Notes: a model not told the origin generated them from the sequence alone. DNA of 37,506 bases from Candidatus Pacearchaeota archaeon (GCA_018304055.1 JAGVWY010000002.1:1-37506); one strand, 5' to 3'. Shown: positions 13,956 through 22,806, counted from the stretch's first letter. Program-made: numbers and translations.

Positions 13956-16523
13956 TTAGGTTTTCATCTTCACCAACTCCATAATAATAAAACCTAAAAA
14001 TCCTAACAGGATTATTGTGGACCATTCTTTTAAGTTAAGCGGAACAAACTGGAATACTAAATTAAGAGGAGAGTATAAAGCAAGAACATGTAGAAATAAT
14101 GAAAACGCAACAGCATAAAATAAATACTTATTAACAGGAGATTTGAAAACTGATTTTTCTGATTTTGAATTAAAAACAAGAAGCATTTGAAATACTATGG
14201 AAGAAGTTACTACCATTGTCCTCGCTTTTTCTATATCCTCTATATTTTTCACAAAGAAAAATAATCCTATCATAGCAGAAAGTATTCCACCAACAATAAT
14301 GAAGATTTTTATGCCATTTAAAATTTCATGCTTTGATGGGCCTCTTTTCATAATATTTTTTTCAGAAGATTCTGCGCTTAAAGCAAGGGCAGGAAAACTA
14401 TCAGTAACTAGGTTAATCCATAAAATTTGTAGGGGCAATAAAGGAAGAAGCTCTGGATTTCTCCAAATGAGAATTACTAACAAAACAATAGTTACTTCTG
14501 AAAAATTTGCAGCTAATAAATATTTAATGAATTTTTTTGTATTATCATAGATTGTTCTTCCTTCCTTAACACCTAGAATAATAGAAGAAAAATTATCATC
14601 TGTAATAATTATATCAGAAGAATCTTTCGCAACATCAGTTCCTCTTATACCCATTGCTATTCCAATATCTGCTCTTTTCAAAGCCAATGCGTCATTGACA
14701 CCATCCCCGGTCATTGCAACAATTTCATTTTTCTGTTTTAAAAGATTAATAATTCTTAATTTGTCTTGCGGAGAAATTCTAGAGAAAATAACTATATCTT
14801 TCATAATCATCAAAAGCGCTCTGTCAGATATTTTTTCTAATTCTCGCGAGTCAATAGACCTTCCCTGTAAACCAATTTCTTTTGCAACTGCTTCTGCTGT
14901 TAATTTTGAATCTCCTGTGATCATAATAACTTTTATCCCAGCTTTTCTACATAAAGCAACAGACTCTTTCACTTCTTTTCGTGGAGGATCAATCATTCCT
15001 TGAAATCCTACAAAAATCAAATCATTTTCAGCATTCTCTTCAGTTATTTCTTCCTTTTTCATGTATAGAGGAAATTCTTTATAAGCAAAGGATAATACTC
15101 TTAACCCCTGTTTTGCTATTTCTTCGTATACATTATACAATCTTTTTTTGTCCTTATCATCTATTTCAATTTTCCTTCCATCTATCAGTTCATACCTACA
15201 TCTTTCAATTATTTTTTCAGGAGCTCCTTTCACATATGAAATTATTTTTCCCTCTGATTTCCTGATAATAGACATCATTTTTCTTTCAGAATTAAAAGGA
15301 AATTCTTTTATTTTTGGTTCTTGTTTTGTTATTTCTCTTTTATCCATAAAATTATTTTGGGCAGATATTAAGAGAGCAATTTCTGTTGGGTCTCCTAAAA
15401 AATTATCTTTTCCATCTTTTTCTTCTACTTGGGCTTTATTGCATAATATTCCTATTTTTAGAAGAGCTTCTTTTCCTTTTAATGGATTTATCTTTCCATT
15501 TGCATAAATTGTTGTAACTTCCATTTTTCCTTCAGTGAGAGTTCCGGTTTTATCAGTGCAAATTACTGTAACTCTTCCAAGAGTTTCAGAAGACTGAAGC
15601 TTTCTTATTAACACATTATTTTTTATCATTCTCTTCGTTGCAAAAGCCAAACTAAGGGAAATAACTGCTGGAAGTCCTTCTGGAATTGCTGAAACTGCAA
15701 GACTTACTGAAACTAAAAATGAATTAAATATCTCAACTCCAGTAACATTCAATAAAAAGACTATCACAATTGAAATAAAAATAACTAATATTCCTATTTT
15801 TTTTGCAAAATTATCAAGCCTTTCTCTGAATGGATTTTTTTCTGGTTCTACTTTTTGCACTAGCTCTGAAATCTTTCCAATTTCAGTATTCATTCCTGTA
15901 TTAACAACTATCACCTTGCTATTTCCAGAAACAACCTCTGTTCCTTGATATACCATGTTTACTCTGTCTGCTAATGGTACATGGTTTATCAATTTTTCAG
16001 ATGATTTTTCAACAGGTATGCTCTCGCCAGTTAAAGAAGATTCATTAATTTTTAGTCCATTTGATTCTATAATCCTAGCATCAGCCACTATTTTATTCCC
16101 TTCTTCTATAATGAGAATATCTCCAGGAACTACTAATTCTGAATTAATAACCATAACTTTGTTATTTCTTAGTACTTTTGATTTATGAACTAATAACTTT
16201 TTTAGGTCATTAAGCGCTTTTTCTGCCTTGTACTCTTGCATAAAACCTAAACCTGCATTAATCATAACTATTATAAGAATGGTTATAGAATCTAATTTTG
16301 ATTTCATGAAAAAAGAGAGTAAAGCTGCGAGAATAAGTAGTATAATGAGAAATGATTTGAACTGGTCTAAAAACGTTTTTAACACGCTGAATTTATGAGT
16401 TTTCGTTATTTTGTTTTCTCCATATTTTTTTAATCTTTCAGATGCCTGTAAGTTGGTTAAGCCAGTCTCACTCGGACCTAATTTTTCGATTACCTCTTTT
16501 TCAGATAGCAAGTGCCAATCCAT
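13956..16523 (-). CDS. Cation-transporting P-type ATPase, Ca2+-ATPase (P2A) type
   Basis: A complete 855-aa P-type ATPase. An N-terminal cation ATPase domain (1-65) precedes the membrane helices. The actuator loop has TGES at 165-168, the phosphorylation site is DKTGTLT with Asp324, and the hinge is MTGDGVNDALALKRADIG. Transport-site residues resemble SERCA/PacL: Glu282 in AIPEGLPAV (helix 4), AANFSE in helix 5, and WINLVTDSFPALAL in helix 6 supply the N/E and N-x-x-T-D ligands. This points to Ca2+ rather than Na+/K+ or H+, acting in the cytoplasmic membrane to export cation using ATP. It is convergent with the gene at 12860. Specificity is inferred from motifs. Confidence 0.9.
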   Translation of the reverse strand: MDWHLLSEKEVIEKLGPSETGLTNLQASERLKKYGENKITKTHKFSVLKTFLDQFKSFLIILLILAALLSFFMKSKLDSITILIIVMINAGLGFMQEYKAEKALNDLKKLLVHKSKVLRNNKVMVINSELVVPGDILIIEEGNKIVADARIIESNGLKINESSLTGESIPVEKSSEKLINHVPLADRVNMVYQGTEVVSGNSKVIVVNTGMNTEIGKISELVQKVEPEKNPFRERLDNFAKKIGILVIFISIVIVFLLNVTGVEIFNSFLVSVSLAVSAIPEGLPAVISLSLAFATKRMIKNNVLIRKLQSSETLGRVTVICTDKTGTLTEGKMEVTTIYANGKINPLKGKEALLKIGILCNKAQVEEKDGKDNFLGDPTEIALLISAQNNFMDKREITKQEPKIKEFPFNSERKMMSIIRKSEGKIISYVKGAPEKIIERCRYELIDGRKIEIDDKDKKRLYNVYEEIAKQGLRVLSFAYKEFPLYMKKEEITEENAENDLIFVGFQGMIDPPRKEVKESVALCRKAGIKVIMITGDSKLTAEAVAKEIGLQGRSIDSRELEKISDRALLMIMKDIVIFSRISPQDKLRIINLLKQKNEIVAMTGDGVNDALALKRADIGIAMGIRGTDVAKDSSDIIITDDNFSSIILGVKEGRTIYDNTKKFIKYLLAANFSEVTIVLLVILIWRNPELLPLLPLQILWINLVTDSFPALALSAESSEKNIMKRGPSKHEILNGIKIFIIVGGILSAMIGLFFFVKNIEDIEKARTMVVTSSIVFQMLLVFNSKSEKSVFKSPVNKYLFYAVAFSLFLHVLALYSPLNLVFQFVPLNLKEWSTIILLGFLGFIIMELVKMKT

Positions 16524-16553
16524 AAATAGATTAAAGAAATAAAGTTTAAAAGA

Positions 16554-17027
16554 TTAGCGTTTATTCCTTAATTCATGCAAAAAATCTAAAACCTCTTGTG
16601 CATGTCCTGTTGGCTTTACATTATCAAAAACTTTTACTATTTTTCCATTTTGGATAATAAACGTTGTTCTTTTAATTCCCATAAATTTCTTTCCAAGAAA
16701 ACTTTTTTCACTATAAACTTTATATTTTTTAGAAATCTCAAAATCAGGTTCAGACAATAATAGAACATTTAAACCATGTTTCTCGCAAAATTTAGTCTTG
16801 GTTTTTTCATTGCCTCCAGATATCCCGATTACTATGGCATCAAGTTGGTCAAACGCATCTTTATTATTAGTAAAATCAATTGCTTCAATAGTACATCCTG
16901 GTGTATTATCTTTTGGATAAAAATATAAAATAACAATTTTATCATTATAATTACTTAATGTATGGACTTTCCCATTTTTATCTTTTAATGCAAAGTCTAT
17001 TATCTTGGAATTTTTTTCTAGAGGCAT
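16554..17027 (-). CDS. Peroxiredoxin, PrxQ/Bcp family
   Basis: Thioredoxin-fold peroxidase reducing hydroperoxides in the cytosol. The peroxidatic site is FYPKDNTPGCTIEAIDF with Cys45. The resolving Cys found five residues later in classic Bcp is replaced by Ile50. Another cysteine, Cys81 in TKFCEKHG, is 36 residues on, a spacing I recall from the atypical PrxQ subgroup such as Xanthomonas PrxQ (Cys48/Cys84). FIIQNGKIVKVFDNVKPTGH is a typical C-terminal region. The length (157 aa) is normal. It lies between the P-type ATPase and FEN1 genes on the same strand with gaps of about 30 nt. Confidence 0.88.
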   Translation of the reverse strand: MPLEKNSKIIDFALKDKNGKVHTLSNYNDKIVILYFYPKDNTPGCTIEAIDFTNNKDAFDQLDAIVIGISGGNEKTKTKFCEKHGLNVLLLSEPDFEISKKYKVYSEKSFLGKKFMGIKRTTFIIQNGKIVKVFDNVKPTGHAQEVLDFLHELRNKR

Positions 17028-17055
17028 GTTAGTATAAGAACTTTATTATTCTTTA

Positions 17056-18084
17056 TTAAAACAACGTCTTCTGTCCTTTTTGTTTTTCTATTTCATTTAG
17101 TTTTTCTAATTGACTATCAATTCTTTTTTCAGAAAATTCATAGTTTAATAAAAGAGTTTTAATTCTATTTTCATTTATTTTTGGAAAATCTATTTTTTGG
17201 TTTTTGTATATGTCTGGATTTTTTATGAGATCATATACAATGTTCCAGTCAAAATCTATCTCATATTTTTCAAATTTTTCATCTTTTTCTATAGCATTAA
17301 AAATTCTTTCTTTTGTTTTGTATTCCTGGACTATTTTCAGTGATTTTTTTGGACCAAGGCCTTTTACTCCTTTAGGATTATAGTCTGTTCCAGTTAAAAT
17401 TCCTAGACAGATAAGTTGCTCTTGGTTTAGATTTAATTCTTCTAGGACATTTTTTAACTCGATTACTTGAGGGAAAACTTCTTTAAAACCAGAGATAGTT
17501 TTTCGTTTTCTTGCAAGACTTAAATTTTGGATTAATTTAGGAGTTTCAAATAACAAGCAGTCATAATCTTGAGAGGCAACTGCGTAGGCTTTTCCTTCTT
17601 TAACTAAACAGCTTGCCTGCGCTTCTCCTTCTCCTGGAGCTTGTAAAACAGCAATGCCCATCGCAATTAAAAGTTCCTTACTTTCCTTTATTTTTTGCTC
17701 GTCTAAGGAGACATCTGACCTTGCATACTTTCCCATTGCTTTTATATCTTTTTCCTTAACTGCTTGTTGGTATTTTTCTCGTGCATAATCCTTTATTTCT
17801 TTTCTATTTTCCAAAGTTTTTCTTTTCATTTCAGGAGATTCGCCATCAAAAACATAGATTAATTTAATGTCCTCAAGAATAAGATTCATGTTTCTGTAAA
17901 ATAATCCTGACAAATGGCTGGTAGTGTTTCCTTTAGAATCTTTTAATGGAGTGCCATCTGGCTGCCTAATAGTTGTAAGAAATTGATAAATAGCATTGAA
18001 AGCATCAACTGCTATGATTTTTCCTTTTAAGTGAGAAAACTGGATTTCTTTTTTTGGAATAATCTCACCTATCTGCAAACCCAT
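17056..18084 (-). CDS. fen: Flap endonuclease 1
   Basis: Structure-specific 5' nuclease that removes Okazaki-fragment flaps in replication and repair. The N-region contains IIAVDAFNAIYQFL (Asp27) and YVFDGESPEMKRKTLENRKE. The I-region contains APGEGEAQASCLVKEG and VASQDYDCLLF (acidic metal ligands), and the helix-hairpin-helix region has GTDYNPKGVKGLGPKKSLKI. The C-terminal tail QKGQKTLF looks like a short PCNA-interacting (PIP-box) peptide. The length (342 aa) and order match archaeal FEN1. It is upstream of the peroxiredoxin gene on the same strand, with a 28-nt gap. Confidence 0.95.
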   Translation of the reverse strand: MGLQIGEIIPKKEIQFSHLKGKIIAVDAFNAIYQFLTTIRQPDGTPLKDSKGNTTSHLSGLFYRNMNLILEDIKLIYVFDGESPEMKRKTLENRKEIKDYAREKYQQAVKEKDIKAMGKYARSDVSLDEQKIKESKELLIAMGIAVLQAPGEGEAQASCLVKEGKAYAVASQDYDCLLFETPKLIQNLSLARKRKTISGFKEVFPQVIELKNVLEELNLNQEQLICLGILTGTDYNPKGVKGLGPKKSLKIVQEYKTKERIFNAIEKDEKFEKYEIDFDWNIVYDLIKNPDIYKNQKIDFPKINENRIKTLLLNYEFSEKRIDSQLEKLNEIEKQKGQKTLF

Positions 18085-18158
18085 TCATAAGAAAAACATT
18101 AGTAGTTAATAAAATTATGCTATAACCTTCTGCTTTAGAACTCTTTTTAATATTTTTT

Positions 18159-18593
18159 TTAACGATATTTCAATCTCCTTACTATATCCAAGAAAGGAAA
18201 TACATTTTTTGGATTTTTAACATCAACTCCTGCATTTAATGCTAATAGTCTTGCCTGTTCATATTCTGTTATTATTGATATGTCTTCACGTGTCATTCTT
18301 CCTCCTAGTTGAAGGTCTTCCTTTGTTTGATAAACTTCTACCTCTGGTAATTCCCTCTGAAAAGCATAATATTCTGCCCCCCCATACTGATTATCTAGCG
18401 CATACATCACTAATCCTATTAATCTTCTGTTTTGCCGTGCAACAAAATGTGAAACCGCTTGTCTTTCTGAAAACGCTTCTGTTTCTCCACTTAATGTTAA
18501 TGCATTATATCCTGGAATATCTACTTCTGCAGGCAACTGTACTTCATAGATATGTCTCTTTCTATTGTTACACGTGTTAATATTGTTTCCCAT
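18159..18593 (-). CDS. Hypothetical protein, 144 aa
   Basis: I do not recognise the family. The frame extends five codons further to a TTG at 18608, but a TATA-like run (TTATTTAAAT, minus strand, 18613-18622) lies about 25 nt before the ATG at 18593, so I start there. The sequence looks mixed alpha/beta: a strand (RHIYEVQLPAEVDI), an arginine-rich helix (SHFVARQNRRLIGLVMYAL), and a C-terminal helix pair ending in a basic VRRLKYR. No membrane segment. It is downstream of the gene at 18631 on the same strand. Confidence 0.55.
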   Translation of the reverse strand: MGNNINTCNNRKRHIYEVQLPAEVDIPGYNALTLSGETEAFSERQAVSHFVARQNRRLIGLVMYALDNQYGGAEYYAFQRELPEVEVYQTKEDLQLGGRMTREDISIITEYEQARLLALNAGVDVKNPKNVFPFLDIVRRLKYR

Positions 18594-18630
18594 ACTCAAA
18601 TATTCCAATTAGCATTTAAATAATTTGTGG

Positions 18631-19092
18631 TTACCTCTGCACTCTTTTGCTTAAAATCATTAAAAATTCTTTTGCTAACAAAAGATATTCTTTGAGAGTT
18701 ATAAGGTCAATAAATTCTGTTTTTAGTGAATTAGACATCATAACTACTTTTTCTTTTTTAACAAATTCCATAACACTTTGTGAATGTTTTTTATTTAATT
18801 CAATAATTTCATTTATTTTTTTTAGCTGTCTGTTTGAAACATTGTAGTTTTTAGCTATTTTAAAAAAACTTTCTAAATCATTGTTGAGATTTTCGTAAAT
18901 ATGCAGTTTTCTTATCAAATGTTCATAATAAAGTAAGGAATAAATACAGTTTACTATTGCCTTGTAGATTTCATCAAAAATTTTTAATAGAAGTCTTTTT
19001 TCATTAACTAAAGGAAAGGTTACATAAGTCATATGGTCTGCTATCCGAATATTTTTGATAGCTTCTTTCAGATGTTTTTGAAATTCATCCAT
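18631..19092 (-). CDS. Hypothetical helical protein, 153 aa
   Basis: Almost entirely alpha-helical: helices at about 1-18, 28-62, 68-100 and 125-150, with a methionine-rich turn (KEKVVMMSNSLK). The overall pattern (EAIKNIRIADHMTYVTFPLV, IVNCIYSLLYYEHLIRK) resembles a four-helix bundle, possibly HEPN-like, but the HEPN R-x4-6-H signature is not seen. I recall similar unannotated proteins in DPANN genomes. No membrane helix. It is divergent in function from its neighbours as far as can be told. Confidence 0.6.
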   Translation of the reverse strand: MDEFQKHLKEAIKNIRIADHMTYVTFPLVNEKRLLLKIFDEIYKAIVNCIYSLLYYEHLIRKLHIYENLNNDLESFFKIAKNYNVSNRQLKKINEIIELNKKHSQSVMEFVKKEKVVMMSNSLKTEFIDLITLKEYLLLAKEFLMILSKRVQR

Positions 19093-19151
19093 TTTACATG
19101 GAAAGCCATGATTATAAGGGAAGAGTTGTTAATAAGGTTATTTGTGTAAAA

Positions 19152-19319
19152 TTATAGTTTTTTAATACCAATAGAATCTTTTAAAAGGTTAATATTACAA
19201 CCTTTTGTTGCTTTGCAGAAATCCTCGCATCTCTGTGCAATTAATTTATCAAGATAAAAATGACCACATGCCTCGCACTGAAAATATGTTTGGCCTTTTG
19301 TATGAAATTCTTTTACCAT
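19152..19319 (-). CDS. Small zinc-ribbon-like protein, 55 aa
   Basis: A short ORF reads MVKEFHTKGQTYFQCEACGH, then FYLDKLIAQRCEDFCKATKG, CNINLL and a short tail. The cysteines at 15 and 18 (CxxC) with 31, 35 and 41 give a plausible zinc site. The pattern YFQCE-x-CG, a spacer, CE-x-xC and CN is one I recall in many tiny archaeal proteins of unknown role. An ATG start and a 55-codon frame with conserved-looking cysteine spacing make it likely real. It is on the same strand as, and downstream of, the gap before the 19398 gene (divergent). Confidence 0.68.
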   Translation of the reverse strand: MVKEFHTKGQTYFQCEACGHFYLDKLIAQRCEDFCKATKGCNINLLKDSIGIKKL

Positions 19320-19397
19320 ATTCTATATAAGATAACAAATTTAATAAATGTTTCTGATTGTAATAACATTTAAATAAATCAATATCCTAATTTAATA

Positions 19398-19991
19398 ATG
19401 GAAAGAGAGATGTCCATTTCACTAAAAGATTCGTTGGTTGAAGCCTTTAAATCATTTCCTGTTCCTATAGAATGTGGGAGAATACAATTAACTTATGAAG
19501 ACGTTCCTTTGTGTGATAATCTTCAGTTACACATTGCTAAAGCACGCGAAAAAGGAATTATGCCCTGTTCAAATGTTGAATTTTATTATAATGAAAGAGA
19601 AAATCGTTTTTTAATTCAAAATTCTTCCCTAGATAATCTGATGATACATCGATATTCTGAAGATGACCTAGATAGTCATGTGCAAATCATGGAAGGAATT
19701 AAACTAGGAGGAAAATGGTACTCTCAAATTTATTCTTATACTCCCAGATATCCTAGTGAAGATGAGAAACATCCTACGAGAATGTTTTTTAATCAAATTG
19801 CACAAGAATTAAACAGAGGATATGTAATTAATAATGGGCGCTGTATTATAAAAAGAGGAGAAAATCCTCCTAAATATAGATTCCTTGAATTAATATTTAC
19901 TCCTAACTCTCATTTAATATTTGGAGATTTTGAACAAAGTGAAAAAGGTATTAAACTAAAAGAATGGTATAAGCAATTAACTCAAGCTTAA
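19398..19991 (+). CDS. Hypothetical protein, 197 aa
   Basis: I do not recognise it. The protein is soluble and mixed alpha/beta, without signal peptide. Segments include SLVEAFKSFPVPIECGRIQL, GIKLGGKWYSQIYSYTPRYP and a C-terminal strand/helix with YRFLELIFTPNSHLIFGDFE. A TATA-like ATTTAAATAA run around 19368-19378 fits the ATG at 19398; an in-frame ATG four codons later is an alternative. The 3' end overlaps the convergent NAC gene by 15 nt. Confidence 0.6.
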   Translation: MEREMSISLKDSLVEAFKSFPVPIECGRIQLTYEDVPLCDNLQLHIAKAREKGIMPCSNVEFYYNERENRFLIQNSSLDNLMIHRYSEDDLDSHVQIMEGIKLGGKWYSQIYSYTPRYPSEDEKHPTRMFFNQIAQELNRGYVINNGRCIIKRGENPPKYRFLELIFTPNSHLIFGDFEQSEKGIKLKEWYKQLTQA

Positions 19992-20312
19992 AATAGCCTC
20001 TGCTAAATCGCCACTTGATTCCTCGAGGGCTTTTCTGGCATCTTCTTCTGTACACTTTGTTTTTTCCATGATTGTTTGAACATCTTCTTCTGCTTTGTCT
20101 TCGCTTTCTTCAATTGGTTGTTCTGAAATATCTCCTGAAACCTGAAAATTTTCCTGTCCTTGCATTTTTATTTTTATTACAGAAGGATTATCAATAATAA
20201 TTTTTTTATCGTCTGTTTCAATAATAACTCTCTTGGCATCTAATTCTTCTTGAGCAATTCCTAATTGCCTCATCATTGCTTGCATTTTTTTTGGGTCTAA
20301 ATTCGGAAGCAT
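19977..20312 (-). CDS. nac: Nascent polypeptide-associated complex protein (archaeal NAC)
   Basis: Homodimeric ribosome-exit chaperone of archaea. It begins MLPNLDPKKMQAMMRQLGIA, followed by the NAC domain (about 17-60: ELDAKRVIIETDDKKIIIDN, PSVIKIKMQGQENFQVSG) and an acidic linker. A C-terminal UBA domain (about 76-111) contains TIMEKTKCTEEDARKALEES and GDLAEAILSL. The length (111 aa) is normal. It binds the ribosome and emerging chains in the cytosol. The 3' end overlaps the convergent gene by 15 nt. Confidence 0.94.
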   Translation of the reverse strand: MLPNLDPKKMQAMMRQLGIAQEELDAKRVIIETDDKKIIIDNPSVIKIKMQGQENFQVSGDISEQPIEESEDKAEEDVQTIMEKTKCTEEDARKALEESSGDLAEAILSLS

Positions 20313-20364
20313 AGATTAAGAAAAGAAAGAGATTTTATAAAGGTTTAGATAATATTATGTAAGT

Positions 20365-20970
20365 CTACAACAAATCTTTTTTATGTGCCCAGTAATTGAT
20401 TGTATAACCTTGGTAACGAGAATTAATAGTAGTCAAATAAGAAAGGACTGGGGATTTATATCCAGGTTTATGAAAAGCTATTCTATCCTCTGAGCTTAAA
20501 TTTAATTCTACGGCAAAATGAAACTCCATTCCTTCATCTTCGTCATCTCTTGGATTCTTATCAGGATCTTCTCGCATAACTATTAAAGTCAGCTTACTTT
20601 TTTCAGGACTATCAATTTCTATTAATCCTTTTTGTTCAATTTCCTTATAAAAATCATAAATATAGTAAGGGATTATTATAGTAGATCCTTGGTGTATATA
20701 TTTTGATTCCAACAAATCCATAACAAAAAAAGCAGCGCCATCACAGACGAAATTTGCATAGTCATTAAGAAGAACAGGATCTACTGGCTGTGGTGGAAGC
20801 AGACTTTCAATTCTGTCAAGTGTCTCACAAGGTGATCTTGACAATCTTTTCACTTTTTCCCAGAGATTTCTTGCAGTTTGGAAATTTCCAATATCCCAGC
20901 CATACCAATTTGGTGAATGCAATAATTTTTCCTCTAATTGTGTGAATATTTTCTTCATTTTTGAATTCAT
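20365..20970 (-). CDS. Hypothetical protein, 201 aa
   Basis: I do not recognise the family. It is soluble, with an N-terminal helical segment, a proline-rich turn (ESLLPPQPVDPVLLNDYANF), strands around GSTIIIPYYIYDFYKEIEQK, and an acidic loop (REDPDKNPRDDEDEGMEFHF) followed by AVELNLSSEDRIAFHKPGY. It has no signal peptide or clear catalytic motif. Either the ATG at 20970 or the one four codons later could be the start. It is followed downstream by the nac gene on the same strand (52-nt gap). Confidence 0.55.
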   Translation of the reverse strand: MNSKMKKIFTQLEEKLLHSPNWYGWDIGNFQTARNLWEKVKRLSRSPCETLDRIESLLPPQPVDPVLLNDYANFVCDGAAFFVMDLLESKYIHQGSTIIIPYYIYDFYKEIEQKGLIEIDSPEKSKLTLIVMREDPDKNPRDDEDEGMEFHFAVELNLSSEDRIAFHKPGYKSPVLSYLTTINSRYQGYTINYWAHKKDLL

Positions 20971-21048
20971 TAAATTTAGTTAAAGTGGATTGATCTAACT
21001 GATTAATATTTGAACTATAATATATTAATCATTTAAGTTTATTAAATT

Positions 21049-22167
21049 TTAAGGAAATTTATGATTAACAATTTCTAAGGGAATTATTACAGCCGCCATT
21101 GTTCCGCCTAAAGCTAATGCTTCTAAGATTATACCTGAATTTGCTTTTAATAATTCTGAAGATGATGAATTGTGTAAATTTTCAGTTGCTACTGCACATT
21201 TAATAACATAAGCTAATTCTGAATTAACTTTTCCTTCTAAAAAATTTCTAAGATTTTGATAATGTGTTCTACCAATATTATTTACGCTTTCAAAACAATT
21301 TCTCACATTAATATTACTCACACCATTAATTAAAGTATTCTCAATAATTTTAATATCTTCACTTACTAAATCAATTACTTCTATTGGAGATAATTTAAAA
21401 TAATCTTTAAATACTTGTTCAGATGAAATATCTGACAAATTTAATGAGCTTTTAATTTCATCTTTTAATTTAGTCTCTCCTCTTTTAAGTTCATTATCGT
21501 TATATCCTCCAATTATACCCGCAGTAATTACCCCACTTAATGCAGCGCCAATTTTAAAAAAGCTTCTTCTATTAATTTGCCTCTCAGAATCCATTTCACT
21601 TACTTCTTGGCATCTTAATCTTGCAATAAGTTCTTCATACCCTAATAATAATCCTATTTCAGTTCCATAAATACCAAGATTTAAGATTCCTTGACCTATT
21701 TTACTAGCAGTATTTTTTTCTACTCTAATATCTCCAATCTTTGAAATATCTACTAGAGGTTCATTTATTAAAAAATAAAATTTTTTTGTTAATTCACATT
21801 GTCTATCTCTCCATGTAAAAACTTCTTGATGTCTCGGGATTCCTGATTCCTCATCCCAATAGTATTCGGTTCTAAACTTAGTTTTAAAATGTCCCTCATG
21901 ATCTATAGATGGATAAGATACTAGTCTCGATTTATAATAAGAATCTCGATAAGTAGAAACAAGATTTTCTAATGAATCTAAATAAGATTTTTGGCTAGAA
22001 TAAACTGATTGAAGAACATTTTTTCCTCTACCTCTTGATAATTCAGTATCGGAAAAATCTAAAGAATAGTATTCTCTACTTCTAAAGAAATTATTTGCAA
22101 GAACTCCAATTAAAGGAATTGTAGATGCTAATTCAACACCTCTTGCTAAAACTTTTCTTCTTTCCAT
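21049..22167 (-). CDS. Membrane protein with two Arg-Arg-preceded hydrophobic segments, 372 aa
   Basis: Four hydrophobic segments are visible, at about residues 12-27, 156-176, 206-221 and 344-365. The first and third are each preceded by an arginine pair: MERRKVLARGVELASTIPLI and NRRSFFKIGAALSGVITAG. Both resemble twin-arginine (Tat) export signals, the second more closely (RRSFFK). Short stretches after them also look alike (SDTELSRGRGK and NDNELKRGETK), so the protein may consist of two related halves. No catalytic motif is recognised. It is probably membrane-embedded with two extracytoplasmic helical domains; the topology and any use of Tat are inference. Confidence 0.6.
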   Translation of the reverse strand: MERRKVLARGVELASTIPLIGVLANNFFRSREYYSLDFSDTELSRGRGKNVLQSVYSSQKSYLDSLENLVSTYRDSYYKSRLVSYPSIDHEGHFKTKFRTEYYWDEESGIPRHQEVFTWRDRQCELTKKFYFLINEPLVDISKIGDIRVEKNTASKIGQGILNLGIYGTEIGLLLGYEELIARLRCQEVSEMDSERQINRRSFFKIGAALSGVITAGIIGGYNDNELKRGETKLKDEIKSSLNLSDISSEQVFKDYFKLSPIEVIDLVSEDIKIIENTLINGVSNINVRNCFESVNNIGRTHYQNLRNFLEGKVNSELAYVIKCAVATENLHNSSSSELLKANSGIILEALALGGTMAAVIIPLEIVNHKFP

Positions 22168-22263
22168 ATCTACTTGTGATATATTATTTATTATAAATCA
22201 AGAACTCTTTTTCCTAAGTATTATAACAAATAACTATTTATTCTTTAAAAACTTTTTTATTTC

Positions 22264-22503
22264 ATGAAAAAATTAAAATCTCTAGAAAGCAAGATTCATT
22301 CTCATTTAACAAAAGATATAAACAGGATACAAAAAAGATGTGAAGAGTTAATGAAAATTAATATTTTAAGAAAACATCAAATAAAACTGCTAAATGAATT
22401 TCTTGAAAAACTTTTGAAAGAAGGAAGAATCACAAAAGAGGAATTAAGAAAATATATGCCGAAGAAAAAAGAAAGCGAGAGGAAATTGTTTGGGAATAGT
22501 TAA
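22264..22503 (+). CDS. Small basic coiled-coil protein, 79 aa
   Basis: Highly charged and helical: KSLESKIHSHLTKDINRIQK, RCEELMKINILRKHQIKLLN, and EFLEKLLKEGRITKEELRKY, ending in a lysine-rich tail. Heptad-like leucines suggest a helical hairpin or coiled coil. There is no zinc or membrane motif. It is convergent with the secG gene, overlapping it by 4 nt. I do not recognise a family. Confidence 0.55.
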   Translation: MKKLKSLESKIHSHLTKDINRIQKRCEELMKINILRKHQIKLLNEFLEKLLKEGRITKEELRKYMPKKKESERKLFGNS

Positions 22504-22673
22504 ACAGCTGCAAGAGGCCAGAAAATTTTTAAAACTGAAACAAAAACAACGATTACTATAACAAATAGGATAATAGATTCAGGACTAAATTTGAAAGGGC
22601 TTTCATACTCTTCATTATATCTCATCAAACCTCCAAAGCTTGAAGGCATGCTGATTCCTTGTTGTTGTGCCAT
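22500..22673 (-). CDS. secG: Preprotein translocase SecG/Sec61-beta subunit, 57 aa
   Basis: A short ORF encodes MAQQQGISMPSSFGGLMRYN, then EEYESPFKFSPESIILFVIV and a hydrophobic end with LKIFWPLAAV. This is the archaeal Sec61-beta layout: a disordered N-terminus, the MPSSFGGLMRYNEE signature, and one C-terminal membrane helix (about 34-55). It associates with SecYE in the cytoplasmic membrane for protein export. The ATG at 22673 and the length are normal. The 3' end overlaps the convergent 79-aa gene by 4 nt. Upstream it faces the structured valS leader region. Confidence 0.88.
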   Translation of the reverse strand: MAQQQGISMPSSFGGLMRYNEEYESPFKFSPESIILFVIVIVVFVSVLKIFWPLAAV

Positions 22674-22776
22674 GTTTTAAATAATGATGGCATATTTTTA
22701 AAGTTTGTTATTTAGCAAGTATCCCTGAATAGATATTATTTTTGAATAAAAATTATATCTTGTTTTTATTAATTTG

Positions 22777-22800
22777 CATATTTTGCATGAGCAAAACATG
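22777..22800. promoter_or_regulatory. Imperfect 24-bp palindrome upstream of the valS TATA box
   Basis: CATATTTTGC (22777-22786) and GCAAAACATG (22791-22800) are reverse complements at 9 of 10 positions around ATGA. The site ends about 7 nt before a TATA-like run (22807-22817) in the secG-valS intergenic region. The position suits a transcription-factor site, but no factor is assigned. Confidence 0.35.
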
Positions 22801-22806
22801 TTAATC

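Noticed and set aside
14197-16188. Several plus-strand open frames within the P-type ATPase gene.
   Set aside because: They lie antisense to a complete, well-conserved gene and have no recognisable product; they are shadows.
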